From contig NZ_ATYB01000014.1 in assembly GCF_000427465.1 (NCBI RefSeq), forward strand, positions 953,570-1,017,569: 64,000 nucleotides of DNA, written 5' to 3'. The first letter of the stretch is position 1, and the number at the start of each line of letters is the position of its first letter. The notes beneath the pieces are model-generated. The model was not told where the DNA came from. It saw only the letters and a list, made by a program, of their open reading frames with translations, and ran no database searches. The translations under genes and the position numbers were made by a program. Origin of the DNA: Sinorhizobium arboris LMG 14919 (lineage in GTDB: Bacteria; Pseudomonadota; Alphaproteobacteria; Rhizobiales; Rhizobiaceae). Shown here one piece after another: positions 18,116-32,001 of this stretch.

Positions 18116-19903
18116 ATGCACCGTTACCGCAGCCACACCTGTGCCGCCCTCCGCAAGTCGGATGTCGGCTCCACCGTTCGCCTTTCCGGCTGGGTTCACC
18201 GCGTCCGAGATCACGGCGGCGTGCTCTTCATCGACCTGCGCGACCACTATGGCATGACCCAGGTCGTCGCCGATCCGGATTCCCCGGCCTTCAAGAGCGC
18301 CGAGACCGTGCGCGGCGAATGGGTCATCCGCGTCGATGGTGTCGTCAAGGCGCGCACCGACGAAACGGTCAACAAGAACATGCCCACCGGCGAGGTCGAA
18401 CTTTATGCCCGCGAGATCGAGGTTCTCTCGGCCGCCAAGGAGCTGCCGCTGCCGGTCTTCGGCGAGCCGGACTATCCGGAAGACGTGCGCCTGAAATACC
18501 GTTTCCTGGATCTCCGCCGCGAGACGCTGCACAGGAACATCGTCAGGCGCACCGAGATCATCGCCGCCATGCGCCGGCGGATGGGCGACATCGGCTTCAC
18601 GGAATATACGACGCCGATCCTGACGGCCTCTTCGCCGGAAGGTGCGCGCGACTTCCTGGTGCCGAGCCGCATCCATCCGGGCAATTTCTATGCGCTGCCG
18701 CAGGCGCCGCAGCAGTACAAGCAGCTCCTGATGGTTGCGGGCTTCGACCGCTACTTCCAGATTGCCCCCTGCTTCCGCGACGAGGATCCGCGCGCCGACC
18801 GGCTGCCCGGCGAGTTCTACCAGCTCGATCTCGAGATGAGCTTCGTCGAACAGGAAGACGTCTGGGACGCCATGGAGCCGATGATCCGGGCGATCTTCTC
18901 GGACTTCGCCGGCGGCAAGCCGGTGACCGACAAGTTCCCGCGCATTCCCTATGACACCGCGATCCGCAAATACGGGTCCGACAAGCCGGATCTGCGCAAC
19001 CCCATCGAAATGCAGGAAGTCACCGAGCATTTCGCCGGTTCCGGCTTCAAGGTCTTCGCCAACATGATCGCCTCCAACCCGAAGGTGGAGATTTGGGCCA
19101 TTCCTGCCAGGACCGGCGGCTCCCGCGCATTCTGCGACCGTATGAACGCCTGGGCCCAGAGCCAGGGCCAGCCGGGTCTCGGCTACATCTTCTGGCGCAA
19201 AGAGGGCGAGAAGCTCGAGGGCGCCGGTCCGCTGGCCAAGAATATCGGTGAGGAACGTACCGATGCGATCCGCACCCAGCTCGGCCTCGAAGATGGCGAC
19301 GCCTGCTTCTTCGTCGCCGGCGAGCCGGCGAAATTCTACAAGTTCGCCGGCGAGGCTCGCACCAGGGCCGGCGAGGAACTGAACCTCGTCGACCGCGATC
19401 GGTACGAGCTTTGCTGGATCGTGGACTTCCCGTTCTATGAATGGAACGAGGAGGAAAAGCGTGTCGACTTCGCCCACAACCCCTTTTCGATGCCGCAAGG
19501 CGGTCTGACGGCGCTTTCGAGCGACGATCTGCTGTCGATCAAGGCGTTCCAGTACGACATGGTGTGCAACGGCTTCGAGATCGCCTCGGGCTCGATCCGT
19601 AACCAGTCGCCGGAACTGATGGTCAAGGCTTTCGAGAACGTGGGCCTGAGCCAAGCCGACGTCGAAGAGCGGTTCGGCGGTCTCTACCGTGCGTTCCAGT
19701 ACGGTGCTCCCCCACATGGCGGCATGGCCTTCGGCATCGATCGCATCGTCATGCTGCTGGTCGGCGCCAAGAATCTGCGCGAGATCTCGCTGTTCCCGAT
19801 GAACCAGCAGGCCCAGGATCTGCTGATGGGCGCGCCTTCTCCGGCGACGCCGGCGCAACTGAGGGAACTTTCGATCCGGCCGATCCCGCAGAAGAAGGAC
19901 TGA
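18116..19903 (+). CDS. aspS: Aspartyl-tRNA synthetase
   Basis: A class II synthetase that charges tRNA-Asp (and possibly tRNA-Asn where AsnRS is absent). The 595 residues contain the N-terminal OB fold ([26 protein letters not shown]), class II motif 2 ([19 protein letters not shown]), the bacterial GAD insert, and motif 3 ([16 protein letters not shown]). The ATG at 18116 gives the standard N-terminus [12 protein letters not shown]; the longer upstream frame overlaps the divergent MFS gene and has no homology. Confidence 0.97.
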   Translation: MHRYRSHTCAALRKSDVGSTVRLSGWVHRVRDHGGVLFIDLRDHYGMTQVVADPDSPAFKSAETVRGEWVIRVDGVVKARTDETVNKNMPTGEVELYAREIEVLSAAKELPLPVFGEPDYPEDVRLKYRFLDLRRETLHRNIVRRTEIIAAMRRRMGDIGFTEYTTPILTASSPEGARDFLVPSRIHPGNFYALPQAPQQYKQLLMVAGFDRYFQIAPCFRDEDPRADRLPGEFYQLDLEMSFVEQEDVWDAMEPMIRAIFSDFAGGKPVTDKFPRIPYDTAIRKYGSDKPDLRNPIEMQEVTEHFAGSGFKVFANMIASNPKVEIWAIPARTGGSRAFCDRMNAWAQSQGQPGLGYIFWRKEGEKLEGAGPLAKNIGEERTDAIRTQLGLEDGDACFFVAGEPAKFYKFAGEARTRAGEELNLVDRDRYELCWIVDFPFYEWNEEEKRVDFAHNPFSMPQGGLTALSSDDLLSIKAFQYDMVCNGFEIASGSIRNQSPELMVKAFENVGLSQADVEERFGGLYRAFQYGAPPHGGMAFGIDRIVMLLVGAKNLREISLFPMNQQAQDLLMGAPSPATPAQLRELSIRPIPQKKD

Positions 19904-20020
19904 TCCTTCCGGCCGGGCCGAGCGGAACCGCCAAGTTCACGGCGCCTGCCTTGACAGGGCGGGCGCCGAGGCGTTTCCTTTCCACGCTGCAGCGTGCAGC
20001 AGATTGGTTGGAGGGGAGCA

Positions 20021-20401
20021 ATGGCCAAGAGCGTCAAGGATCTGCTGGCGGAAGCAAATGGTGCCGTCCAGAAATTGTCACCCGCCGAAGCGGCCGAGAA
20101 AATGCGCTCCGGCGATGTGCTCGTGGTGGATGTCCGCGATCCGACGGAGGTCCAGCAGACCGGCAAGGTCAAGGGGGCGGTGAACGTCTCGCGGGGCATG
20201 CTGGAGTTCCGGGCAGACCCGGAAAGCCCATATCACAACCCGGTCTTTCAGAAGGACCGGACCATCCTCCTGCATTGCGCCTCCGGCGGCCGTTCGGCAC
20301 TTGCCGGCAAAGTCCTGCAGGAGATGGGTTACACGTCGGTGTTCAACATCGGCGGCTTCAAGGAGCTTGCGGAAAGCGGCATTGAAACGGAACCGGCATA
20401 G
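20021..20401 (+). CDS. Rhodanese-like domain protein
   Basis: A 126-residue single-domain rhodanese, likely a cytoplasmic sulfurtransferase or persulfide carrier. The active-site loop CASGGRSALAG carries the catalytic Cys; VDVRDPTEVQQTGKVKGAVNV is the conserved first half. The start MAKSVKDLL at 20021 is preceded by GAGGGGAG at a good distance. The specific partner is unknown. It is followed by a mosaic repeat that separates it from the convergent groEL. Confidence 0.85.
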   Translation: MAKSVKDLLAEANGAVQKLSPAEAAEKMRSGDVLVVDVRDPTEVQQTGKVKGAVNVSRGMLEFRADPESPYHNPVFQKDRTILLHCASGGRSALAGKVLQEMGYTSVFNIGGFKELAESGIETEPA

Positions 20402-20439
20402 GCGCGCACATCGAACGGCGCTCCGCCACTCAGCCGCCT

Positions 20440-20560
20440 GCCGGCATATTCTCCCCGCAAGCGGGGCGAAGGAGACTTGCGGCGCCCGCAACTTGTCCCT
20501 GCTCCCTTCTCCCCGTCAGAACGCGTCAGAACGGGGAGAAGGTCGCGGCAGCGGCGGTCC
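20440..20560. repeat. RIME-like intergenic mosaic element
   Basis: The interval between the rhodanese gene and groEL holds two palindromes: CCCCGC-AA-GCGGGG near 20453-20466, and a perfect 12-bp inverted repeat CCTTCTCCCCGT / ACGGGGAGAAGG at 20505-20516 and 20531-20542. This is the structure of rhizobial intergenic mosaic elements. It sits between convergent 3' ends, where such a stem could act as a bidirectional transcription barrier. Confidence 0.75.
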
Positions 20561-20587
20561 TGCCGCCTGCGTGGCCTGGACCCTTTC

Positions 20588-22216
<1,629 letters not shown>

Positions 22217-22329
22217 CTATTCCTCCTCGACATTGAATGCCGTAATGCCTCGTGCTCGCTGCACACTGCTCATCTGCCCACGGCGAGCGGAGCTAGGCGT
22301 GCCGTGCTCCCCGTCGCTTGCGGTCGCAT

Positions 22330-22548
22330 TCACTCCTCGTCGTCATCGGGCGTCAGGATATCGATCAGCGCCGCGACCCGGCCTGCCGGAAGATGGCGAC
22401 CCTCTCCGATCAGGGCCTCGTCATTGTTGACCCAGGCGATTGCTTCCGCAAGCTCACCCGCGGTCGCACCCGTCGCAAGAAGTTCGGCCATCAGCGTTTC
22501 GTCGACAGGGCCGAGGATGGCGGTGATATCCGAATGCTTCAGTCCCAT
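22330..22548 (-). CDS. Small conserved acidic protein upstream of groEL
   Basis: A 72-residue hydrophilic, acidic protein starting MGLKHSDITAILGPVDETL and ending in a DDDEE tail; I do not recognise a named family. It has a strong GGAGG ribosome binding site just upstream and a clean stop, lies 113 bases before groEL on the same strand, and follows a good RpoH-type promoter. It is therefore likely the first gene of a heat-shock transcription unit with groEL. A role linked to the chaperonin is inferred only from position. Confidence 0.72.
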   Translation of the reverse strand: MGLKHSDITAILGPVDETLMAELLATGATAGELAEAIAWVNNDEALIGEGRHLPAGRVAALIDILTPDDDEE

Positions 22549-22606
22549 GGCGTCCTCCTTCCGCTTCGTAGGTCGCGAATGCGCAATGTGTCGGCACGCA
22601 AAAAAT

Positions 22607-22634
22607 AGATAGGCGATCGCTTTCGAGCATCAAG
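22607..22634 (-). promoter_or_regulatory. Candidate RpoH (sigma-32) promoter for the small gene and groEL
   Basis: Reading the minus strand, CTTGAT (22634-22629) and CTATCT (22612-22607) are separated by 16 bases. This fits the rhizobial RpoH pattern CTTGAA-N16/17-CNATNT. The -10 lies about 58 bases before the ATG at 22548. No CIRCE inverted repeat is seen, so RpoH rather than HrcA control is likely. Confidence 0.6.
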
Positions 22635-22722
22635 CACCGCATCATAGCATCGATTGGGCGGATGAAAAAAAACCGGCGGCCTTGCCGCCGGGATTCAGCC
22701 TGTCGCCGCGCCATGAGCGCGA

Positions 22723-23916
22723 TCAGTCGTTCGCCGTCACCTTGACGCCAAGGACGGAGGGAATGGTATTGGGAGCCCCCATCGCGGCGCCCATGATCAT
22801 CGGGAAAGGCACAGGCTTTTCCGGCTCGGCGCTGATCGTCAGGCTCTTCGGATTGTCGAGAAAGGCGTTGACGGCACCGGTAACCTGATTCTGGAGCTCC
22901 GGGACATTGAGCTGTGCCATCATGATCGGCACGAGCCCCTTCAGCGATTGTGCCAGCTGATCTCCGGTGACGCCCTGCTGACTGCCGGCGTAGTCGAGCG
23001 CCTTTTTCGTGATGGACGCGTCGTCGAAACGGATCGAGGCGCTGTTGAAGGTAAGCTGCTGCATCAGGCCGAGCATTGCCAGCCCCATGGCCTGGTCGGC
23101 CTCTTCCCTGTTCGGGTTGGCTTCCGCCGCTTTGGCCGCCTCCTGCAGCGACTTCATGAATTGGAGCGTGTAGCCGGAGAAGTTCATGGCGATATTCAGC
23201 CGGCCGACATCCTTGAAGTCGAGGGCATATTCATCGAGAGCAAGGTTGCCGGTTTCCAGTTTCCAACTGCCCTTCATCGTGATCCCGCCATCGAGGGTCG
23301 TGAGGCCGAGCTTCTCGACCGCATCCTTCGCCTTGGCATCCCGGATGTCCGACAGGTCCGCCTTGATTCCGGCAAGCGTCGCGTCGAAATCGAAGCCCGC
23401 ACCGTCTTCCTGTCGCGTCAGATTGGTTTCCGTGCTTTCGGCCGTGAAGACGTTCCTGCCTTCGACGTTGACGCTCATCGGGCCGGTGCCGGCCGTTTCG
23501 TAGAGCAGGATGTCATCGATCGTGGTGCCGGCCGGGTTGCCCGGTATGGACAGGCCGCCGATCGAGATGTCCTTGATCGAGACGCTTGCGTCCTTGTCAC
23601 TGATATTGATGTCAGGAAAGGAGACGGTTTCGGCATAGTAGCCGCCGCCGTCCGTTTCCTCGACGCCTTCGAATGTCACTTCGCCGATATTGAGGGACCG
23701 GCCGGGTTTCGCCGTCACCCGCAGCTTCATGCCGGTGACCGTCACCACGTCGCCGTCGGCCTCCGCCTTGTCGTAGGTCACCGAAGTGCCGTTGGCTGAC
23801 GTCGCCGCATCGAGCTTCTTCATCATGTCCGCCCCGTCCAGGGCCATGGCCGGTCCTGCGAGGATAAGGAGGGCGGCGCTGGCCAGCATCAGGCGGACTT
23901 TGCGCGTATGTACCAT
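22723..23916 (-). CDS. Exported protein of unknown function
   Basis: A 397-residue protein with a Sec signal (LMLASAALLILAGPAMA, cleavage before LDGADMM). The mature protein is Asp/Gly/Thr-rich with many short beta-strand-like stretches and few hydrophobic runs, suggesting a periplasmic beta-rich protein. I do not recognise the family. It is transcribed divergently from parC and shows no frame disruption. No operon partner is evident. Confidence 0.75.
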   Translation of the reverse strand: MVHTRKVRLMLASAALLILAGPAMALDGADMMKKLDAATSANGTSVTYDKAEADGDVVTVTGMKLRVTAKPGRSLNIGEVTFEGVEETDGGGYYAETVSFPDINISDKDASVSIKDISIGGLSIPGNPAGTTIDDILLYETAGTGPMSVNVEGRNVFTAESTETNLTRQEDGAGFDFDATLAGIKADLSDIRDAKAKDAVEKLGLTTLDGGITMKGSWKLETGNLALDEYALDFKDVGRLNIAMNFSGYTLQFMKSLQEAAKAAEANPNREEADQAMGLAMLGLMQQLTFNSASIRFDDASITKKALDYAGSQQGVTGDQLAQSLKGLVPIMMAQLNVPELQNQVTGAVNAFLDNPKSLTISAEPEKPVPFPMIMGAAMGAPNTIPSVLGVKVTAND

Positions 23917-24168
23917 TGGAGTTCCCTATGAAATGGTTTGATTGCAAATCTGTGTCTGGATCGCTTATTTCCGAGTGAGTGATCTTACCCGATGCGTCGA
24001 CCGTGACCGGACGATACGCAAGCGCAGTTCCTCCGCCAAGTGCAAACCGGCTTTTCCCCTCTGGGACGCTTATCCTTTCGATCGATACGGGGCAGGGACC
24101 GGCCGCCGATGACGTTCTCCACAGTGGCATAGCCCGGAATTCTTGCCGTCTGGCGCCGGTTGAGGTAG

Positions 24169-26454
<2,286 letters not shown>

Positions 26455-26612
26455 TTGGAGACTCCGGGCTTGCAAGCGCGGCGCGTCCGTGGATCAATGT
26501 TCGTGGATGGCGCAGGCGGATGTCTTCGTTATCCTGAAAGTCGCTGTAATTCCCTGATCTCCTGCATGTTTCCTCAAATCGGCCCTGATTTGAGCGACCA
26601 TGCGCCGGCGAG

Positions 26613-26951
26613 ATGAACGCGATGGCCTCGGCTCTTGACGACACGTTGCTGGCGCTCGCCGACCCGACGCGGCGCCGCATATTCGAAGTCCTCTTCGCCG
26701 GCGAGACGCCCGCGGCGGGTATCGCTGCAGCCGTCGGCATCGGGCAGGATGTCCTTGCCGGTCATTTGGCCGTTCTGGAGACGGCGGGACTGATCGCGCG
26801 GCGGTGGAAGGGCGGGAAGGAACTCGTCAAAGCCGATCCCGCGCCGCTCGAGATTGCCGCGGAGTGGATCGACACCAATCGCGAGCTTTGGGCGATGCAG
26901 TCGCAGATGCAGGAATCTTCCAGGGACGACGGGTCGCCCGAACAGCGATAA
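26613..26951 (+). CDS. ArsR-family winged-helix regulator
   Basis: A 112-residue HTH protein. The LADPTRRRIFEVLFAGETPAAGIAAAVG segment starts the ArsR winged helix, with DVLAGHLAVLETAGLIARRW as the recognition helix and wing. No cysteine metal site is visible, so it is more like the SdpR/non-metal ArsR group. The target is unknown; it is 158 bases after parC and convergent with the DMT transporter. Confidence 0.78.
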   Translation: MNAMASALDDTLLALADPTRRRIFEVLFAGETPAAGIAAAVGIGQDVLAGHLAVLETAGLIARRWKGGKELVKADPAPLEIAAEWIDTNRELWAMQSQMQESSRDDGSPEQR

Positions 26952-26986
26952 CGATGCCGCATGGACGGGATGCGATCGCGTGCCGG

Positions 26987-27892
26987 TCAGCTCGGGAGCT
27001 CCGCACACGCGATCCTCGCCGCCTTCATCCGCGTCTGCCAAAGCGAATGGCCGAGCAAAGCGAGAATGAGGATCGTACCGCCGAGAAGCGTTCGGCTCGT
27101 TGGCGTTTCGGCAAAGACGATCCACACCCAGATCGGCGCAAGAATGGTCTCCAGCAGATAAAACATGCCGACCTCCGGTGCGGAAAGGTAGCGCGGCCCC
27201 GTCGCCAGACAGAAGAAGGCAAGCGGGATCATCACCAGCCCGTTGAAGAGGATGTAGGCCGGTTCGGCGATCGACAGGCCGCCGGGCGGCAAGAGCATGA
27301 AGCCGGCAATTGCCGGGAAGATCGCCGTCGTCAGCGGCACGAGCGACATGTCGCGGCCGCTGGCGCGGCTGATCGTGATCGCGCTTGCGAGCAGGAAGGC
27401 CGAGCAAGCAGCCATCGCATCACCGAAAAGGTGTCCGCTTTCGAGCCCGTCGCTGACGATCACACCGACACCGACGACCATGACCGCCATTGTCAGGAAA
27501 GTGGCGTTGGAGGGGCGCTCCTTGAGGAATATCCAGGAGAGGATTGCCGCGAACGTCGAAGTGAACGCCAGGATGAAGACAACGTTCGCCGTCGACGTAT
27601 TGAACACGGCGAGCAGGAAAGTAAACGAGTTGATGCCGTAGAAGAGCCCCGCGATCAGGCCGGCCTTGCCGGGAATCAGGGCCACACGGCGGCCGAGCAG
27701 GCGGTTGATCACCACCCATATGGCGAGCGCGGCAAGAAAGGTCGAGAGGCTGCGCACGGCGAGGATGGACCAGACCTCGCCATCTGCTGACCGGATCAGC
27801 GGGATGTCGAAGGAGAGCGCAAGGCCGCCGAGGCCGGTAATGGCAAGGCCGCGCCGGTGCCGGGCGGCGTCAGTGGAGGGCGTCAATTTCAA
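26987..27892 (-). CDS. DMT family transporter (EamA)
   Basis: A 301-residue protein with about ten membrane helices in two EamA repeats. [29 protein letters not shown] is in the first half and [27 protein letters not shown] in the second. EamA proteins export metabolites; the substrate cannot be told. Its ATG overlaps the last codons of bpt by 4 bases (27889-27892), so it is coupled to bpt. Confidence 0.86.
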   Translation of the reverse strand: MKLTPSTDAARHRRGLAITGLGGLALSFDIPLIRSADGEVWSILAVRSLSTFLAALAIWVVINRLLGRRVALIPGKAGLIAGLFYGINSFTFLLAVFNTSTANVVFILAFTSTFAAILSWIFLKERPSNATFLTMAVMVVGVGVIVSDGLESGHLFGDAMAACSAFLLASAITISRASGRDMSLVPLTTAIFPAIAGFMLLPPGGLSIAEPAYILFNGLVMIPLAFFCLATGPRYLSAPEVGMFYLLETILAPIWVWIVFAETPTSRTLLGGTILILALLGHSLWQTRMKAARIACAELPS

Positions 27893-28668
27893 TCCGTGGC
27901 GGGTTTGGTGGAATCGTGCTCGCCAGAATAGCGCTCCCAGCCGCGGGCCATAAGGTGCTCTTGCGGCAAAAACTTTGTCTTATACCCCATTTTGCGCGAT
28001 CCCCTGACCCAGTAGCCGAGATAGACATGCGGCAGGCCGCGTTCCTTCGCCCGGCGGATATGATCCAGAATCATGTAGGTGCCGAGAGATCGCTCGGAGA
28101 GAGCCGGATCGAAAAAGGAATAGACCATGGACAGACCATCGCTCATTCGGTCCGTCAAGGCGGTGGCGATGAGGGGACCTCGCGCCTTGTCGCTGATGCC
28201 GTCGCCTTCGACCCGCAACCGATACTCGATGATCTTCGTGTGCACATGCGTATCCTCGACCATCATCGCATAGTCGAGCACCGACATGTCGGACATGCCG
28301 CCCTTCTGATGGCGACAGTCGAGATAGCGTCGGAAGAGATTGTACTGCTCGCTCGACGGCTCGGCCGGATATTCGGCGGAGACGATGTCGCCGTTGGCCG
28401 CGAGCACGCGACGCATGGATCGTGTCGGTACGAATTCGTTGGCCAGAATGCGTACCGAAATGCACGCCCGGCAAGTCTCGCAGGCGGGGCGGTAGGCGAT
28501 GTTCTGCGAGCGGCGGAAGCCGCCCTGCGTCAGCAGGTCGTTGAGCTCCGGTGCCCGCTCTCCCACCATGTGGGTGAATACCTTCCGTTCCATCTGGTTC
28601 GGCAAATAGGGGCAGGCTGCCGGTGCGGTCAGGTAGAACTGAGGAGACGGTGCTGTCTGCGTGTTCAT
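27889..28668 (-). CDS. bpt: Aspartate/glutamate leucyltransferase Bpt (ATE family)
   Basis: Bpt adds leucine from Leu-tRNA to N-terminal Asp or Glu, marking proteins for ClpAP in the bacterial N-end rule. The 259 residues contain the N-terminal Cys-rich block [16 protein letters not shown] and the C-terminal [20 protein letters not shown] block, both diagnostic of the ATE family. The length fits bacterial Bpt rather than eukaryotic ATE1. Its end overlaps the DMT transporter start. Confidence 0.92.
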   Translation of the reverse strand: MNTQTAPSPQFYLTAPAACPYLPNQMERKVFTHMVGERAPELNDLLTQGGFRRSQNIAYRPACETCRACISVRILANEFVPTRSMRRVLAANGDIVSAEYPAEPSSEQYNLFRRYLDCRHQKGGMSDMSVLDYAMMVEDTHVHTKIIEYRLRVEGDGISDKARGPLIATALTDRMSDGLSMVYSFFDPALSERSLGTYMILDHIRRAKERGLPHVYLGYWVRGSRKMGYKTKFLPQEHLMARGWERYSGEHDSTKPATD

Positions 28669-28763
28669 CGAGCGCGGGGATCACTCTTCGTGCGGTTGCT
28701 CATCGTAATAGCATGGCCGAAGAATGAAAAACGTCAACACACTCGTTCGGCGTAACGGCGCCG

Positions 28764-29228
28764 TCAGTACATGTCGCGCCGAACGGCGACTGTGCCGATC
28801 AGCAGATCGTGGAGCAGGCGGCCACGGTCGGTGAACAGGCCGATCAGCAGGATGAGCGGCGTCAGCAGCGCGTTGGCGATCCAGAATATCGCCAGATGGA
28901 CGATTGCCGTCAGGAAATCCATCGGGCGGCCGTCCGTCCGGGCGATCGCCACGCCCATGATCCTCATGCCGGGTGATGCCTGCTCGCGGCCGCCGACGGT
29001 CAGCCCGAAATAGAGCATCGCCACCAGGGCGAAGAGGACCGGGTAAAGGAGAAAGCCGAGGCCGAGCGTCAGGATGCCGAGGAAGAAAACCACGACGGCC
29101 GCCGGGATCCACAGCAGCGCGACGATCAGGTAATCGATGATGAAGGCGAATATCCTGCGCGACAGGACGCCCTGGTAGGCGCGCCAATCCTCGCTCGGAA
29201 GCCTCAATTCTTCATTATGCATGCTCAT
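28764..29228 (-). CDS. RDD family membrane protein
   Basis: A 154-residue membrane protein. The RDD signature is spread over RRIFAFIIDYLIV (helix 1), a second helix pair, and SPGMRIMGVAIARTDG, with DRGRLLHDLLIGTVAVRRD at the end. Family members are associated with transport or stress, but no specific function is assigned. It lies between hemB and bpt on the same strand. Confidence 0.85.
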   Translation of the reverse strand: MSMHNEELRLPSEDWRAYQGVLSRRIFAFIIDYLIVALLWIPAAVVVFFLGILTLGLGFLLYPVLFALVAMLYFGLTVGGREQASPGMRIMGVAIARTDGRPMDFLTAIVHLAIFWIANALLTPLILLIGLFTDRGRLLHDLLIGTVAVRRDMY

Positions 29229-29308
29229 GCGCGTGCCTCAGATTGCTATCCACCCAGAATATGGGGAGCGAATGCGGTAAAACAATGCGTCGGTGCGGTC
29301 GCCCGTTT

Positions 29309-30322
29309 TTAGCGCTTGGCGAGGATACGTGCCACGTCGACGGCGAAGTAGCTGACGATCCCGTCGCAGCCGGCCCGCTTGAAGGCCAGCAGTGTCTCCA
29401 GCATCACCCGCTCGCCGTCGATCCAGCCATTGGCCGCCGCCGCCTTGATCTGCGCGTACTCGCCGGAAACCTGATAGGCGAAGACCGGCAGGCCGAAGGC
29501 TTCCTTCACCCGCCAGCAAATATCGAGATAGGGCAGGCCGGGCTTCACCATCAGCATGTCCGCGCCTTCCTCCACGTCGAGTGCCGCATCGCGGATCGCC
29601 TCCGTGCCGTTCGACGGATCGATGTAATAGGTCTTCTTGTCGCCCTTGAGCAGCCCGCCGGTGCCGATCGCCTCGCGATACGGGCCATAGAAGGCGGAGG
29701 CGAATTTCGTCGCATAGGACATGATACCGACATTCTGATGGCCGGCCGCGTCGAGTGCCTCGCGGATGGCGCCGATCCGCCCGTCCATCATATCGGAGGG
29801 TGCGATGATGTCGGAACCGGCATCGGCCTGAATGACCGCCGCCCTGGCAATCGCTTCCACCGTCTCGTCGTTGACGATCTCGCCGCCGCGCAGGATGCCG
29901 TCGTGGCCGTGGCTGGTGAACGGATCGAGCGCCACATCGGTGATGATCCCGATGCCGGGTACGGCCTTTTTTATCGCCCGCGTCGCCTGATTGATCAGAT
30001 TGTCGGCCTCGAGGCTGTTCGATCCGGTCTCGTCGCGAAGCGCCATATCGACATTGGGAAAGGTGGCGATGGCCGGGATGCCGAGGCCGGCCGCCTCCTT
30101 CGCTGCCTCGACCGCCTTGTCGACGCTCATGCGGCTGACACCCGGCATCGCATCGATCGGCTCGACGACACCGGTGCCGGGCACGACGAAGATCGGCCAA
30201 ATCAGGTCGTCCACGGTGAGCCGGTTCTCCTGCACCAGGCGGCGCGTCCAGTCCGCCTTGCGATTGCGGCGCATGCGGCGATGTCCGGTGATCCTGTCCA
30301 CAAGATTTGTCCTGTCGTTCAT
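29309..30322 (-). CDS. hemB: Delta-aminolevulinic acid dehydratase (porphobilinogen synthase)
   Basis: Condenses two 5-aminolevulinate molecules to porphobilinogen in haem synthesis. The 337-residue protein has the two active-site lysines in MSYATKFASAFYGPYREA and DMLMVKPGLPYLDI. The metal loop reads DVALDPFTSHGHDG: the Zn-binding cysteines are replaced, including Asp residues, as in the Mg-dependent rhizobial HemB class. Upstream bases 30323-30499 show no clear promoter. Confidence 0.95.
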   Translation of the reverse strand: MNDRTNLVDRITGHRRMRRNRKADWTRRLVQENRLTVDDLIWPIFVVPGTGVVEPIDAMPGVSRMSVDKAVEAAKEAAGLGIPAIATFPNVDMALRDETGSNSLEADNLINQATRAIKKAVPGIGIITDVALDPFTSHGHDGILRGGEIVNDETVEAIARAAVIQADAGSDIIAPSDMMDGRIGAIREALDAAGHQNVGIMSYATKFASAFYGPYREAIGTGGLLKGDKKTYYIDPSNGTEAIRDAALDVEEGADMLMVKPGLPYLDICWRVKEAFGLPVFAYQVSGEYAQIKAAAANGWIDGERVMLETLLAFKRAGCDGIVSYFAVDVARILAKR

Positions 30323-30499
30323 CGCGCCGCGTCCTTTTTCCTACTCGTGCTCGAAGGCGGTTTATCACGCGCCTTTAGGGGTTGAAACCCGAATTGCCCG
30401 CGGTGGGATGCGGCATTTCTTCCGCTCGTCGAGTGCATCGCGGCGCTTTCCCGTCCTTCGTGCTGGTGGTTCGCCGGCGGACGGCCTATCTTGCCGGCC

Positions 30500-30937
30500 A
30501 TGCTTCATGATTCTGTTCATGTGCCGAAACCGTCGCTCACCGAGGTGCTCTTCGCCTGGTTCCTGCGCCTGGTTGCCGCGTCCTGCTTCTGGTTCGCATT
30601 GAACTATTGGGCCATGCTGATCGGCTTTTCCCATAACGGCGCCGGCCGGTTCGATCTTCTGTCGGCGGAGTGGCGCGCGGCCGCCACGGCCCTGGCGGTC
30701 GTCTATCCGGTTGCCGCCATAGGACTATGGCTTCTGGTCTCCTGGGGCCCGGTCGTCTGGGTGGTTGCCGCCGCGACGGAGATCGCAATGGACAAGTTCT
30801 ATCCCGGCATATTTGGCCACCGCCCATTGCTGATCGCGCTCCACGGATCCGTTGCCGTCACATTCATTCTTTCCCGCGCCGCGCTGCTTTATCAGCGGCT
30901 GCGCCAAGTGCGGAAGGTAAGGGTTGATTCACCCTGA
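30500..30937 (+). CDS. Small membrane protein (DUF6163-like)
   Basis: A 145-residue protein with about four membrane helices (LFAWFLRLVAASCFWFALNYW, LAVVYPVAAIGLWLLVSWGPVVWVVAA and a later one). It matches my memory of a Rhizobiales-specific family, DUF6163, of unknown function. ATG 30500 is preferred to the TTG at 30491. It diverges from hemB and precedes ldtR. Confidence 0.72.
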   Translation: MLHDSVHVPKPSLTEVLFAWFLRLVAASCFWFALNYWAMLIGFSHNGAGRFDLLSAEWRAAATALAVVYPVAAIGLWLLVSWGPVVWVVAAATEIAMDKFYPGIFGHRPLLIALHGSVAVTFILSRAALLYQRLRQVRKVRVDSP

Positions 30938-31067
30938 GACAGGCCTGGCCCTCGGTAAGTACATGTTAAGGCTGCGGTTTAAGTAGAATTTTATACGTAT
31001 TCGATAGGGTCTCACTCAAGGCGGGAAGACAAAGAGACACCGCCAAACGAAACAGTGAGGCACGAAA

Positions 31068-31580
31068 ATGAACACCAAGATGAAGCCGCAGGTTATTGCG
31101 CCCAGAGACCCGCAGGAAGAAACCATCCGTGGTCTCTACATGGAATCCCTCCACCTGGTCGAGCGTCTGCATCGCCGCTTGCTCGACGTCATCAAGGACG
31201 AATTCGACCGCCAGGGCCGCAGCGACGTCAATGCGGTTCAGGCGCTCCTGCTCTTCAATATCGGCAACTCCGAGCTGACGGCCGGCGAACTTCGCTCCCG
31301 CGGCTATTATCTCGGCTCGAATGTTTCCTACAACGTCAAGAAGCTCGTCGATCTCGGTCTGATCAACCATCAGCGTTCCCGTGTCGACCGACGTTCGGTT
31401 CGCATCAGCCTGACGGAAGAGGGGCAGGAGATCGCCGAAACCGTCGCCAAGCTTTACGAGCGCCATATCGGTTCGATCCAGAAGGTCGGTGGTATCGGCA
31501 GCGACGAATTCACGCAGATGAACAAGCTGCTGCAGCGTCTCGACCGCTTCTGGAACGATCAGATCCTTTATCGGCTGTAG
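31068..31580 (+). CDS. ldtR: MarR-family regulator LdtR
   Basis: A 170-residue MarR-type winged-helix regulator. The SELTAGELRSRGYYLGSNVSYNVKKL stretch is the HTH, and SRVDRRSVRISLTEEG the wing. It matches LdtR, which in Liberibacter asiaticus and S. meliloti controls the neighbouring L,D-transpeptidase gene ldtP and osmotic stress tolerance. ldtP follows here at 32002, in line with that assignment. Confidence 0.85.
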   Translation: MNTKMKPQVIAPRDPQEETIRGLYMESLHLVERLHRRLLDVIKDEFDRQGRSDVNAVQALLLFNIGNSELTAGELRSRGYYLGSNVSYNVKKLVDLGLINHQRSRVDRRSVRISLTEEGQEIAETVAKLYERHIGSIQKVGGIGSDEFTQMNKLLQRLDRFWNDQILYRL

Positions 31581-32001
31581 TCAACCGTCACCTCCAGTCT
31601 CAAGGGTCGGGCGCAATCCCTGCGTGTCCGACCTTTGCGGCGTTTTACGCCATTTGGTTGTTGCGCTGCGACCTGCCGGCTGCGCGGAGACACGAATTGG
31701 CCATATTGCTGTGACAGCGACGCTCGGGTGTGGCAGGTGCGCAATTGCGTTGACGCGGCGGAAGTCCGCTTCGCGGCTCGCCTGCCGGGGCGGCTCTTGT
31801 TCGCGGCAACGTGAAGCGATTTGAGGGCCGGGTGGCAGGCGGGTTTACCTTTGTTAACCACGACCGTGCTAATGCATGTCGCCCAAAAGCGCAGATAGGT
31901 TTTGGGAAGCGACTTGCATGAATGCAAAGACGTAAAGCGCATCGCGCGATGCGCTTTAGGGCTCGGGCAGCGCGCTTCTGGCGCATTGAGACGGTGGGAC
32001 T
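31581..32001. promoter_or_regulatory. 421-base intergenic region between ldtR and ldtP
   Basis: No gene is supported. A weak stem (GGTCGG 31605-31610 / CCGACC 31628-31633 followed by TTTG) may end ldtR transcription. A mosaic repeat occupies 31874-31957. TTTACC at 31844-31849 and GCTAAT at 31868-31873 form a poor promoter candidate for ldtP. An LdtR operator is expected somewhere here but I cannot identify it with confidence. Confidence 0.45.
31874..31957. repeat. Rhizobial intergenic repeat with a perfect 24-bp palindrome
   Basis: Imperfect dyads (CCCAAAA with TTTTGGG, GTCGC with GCGAC) are followed by a perfect palindrome at 31934-31957 built on AAAGCGCATCGC. The whole resembles a dispersed repeat I remember from many rhizobial intergenic regions, which ends in an AAAGCGCGTCGC-type block. 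Confidence 0.6.

Noticed and set aside
22217..22720. CIRCE element (HrcA site) upstream of groEL
   Set aside because: No TTAGCACTC/GAGTGCTAA inverted repeat is found; an RpoH-type promoter fits instead.
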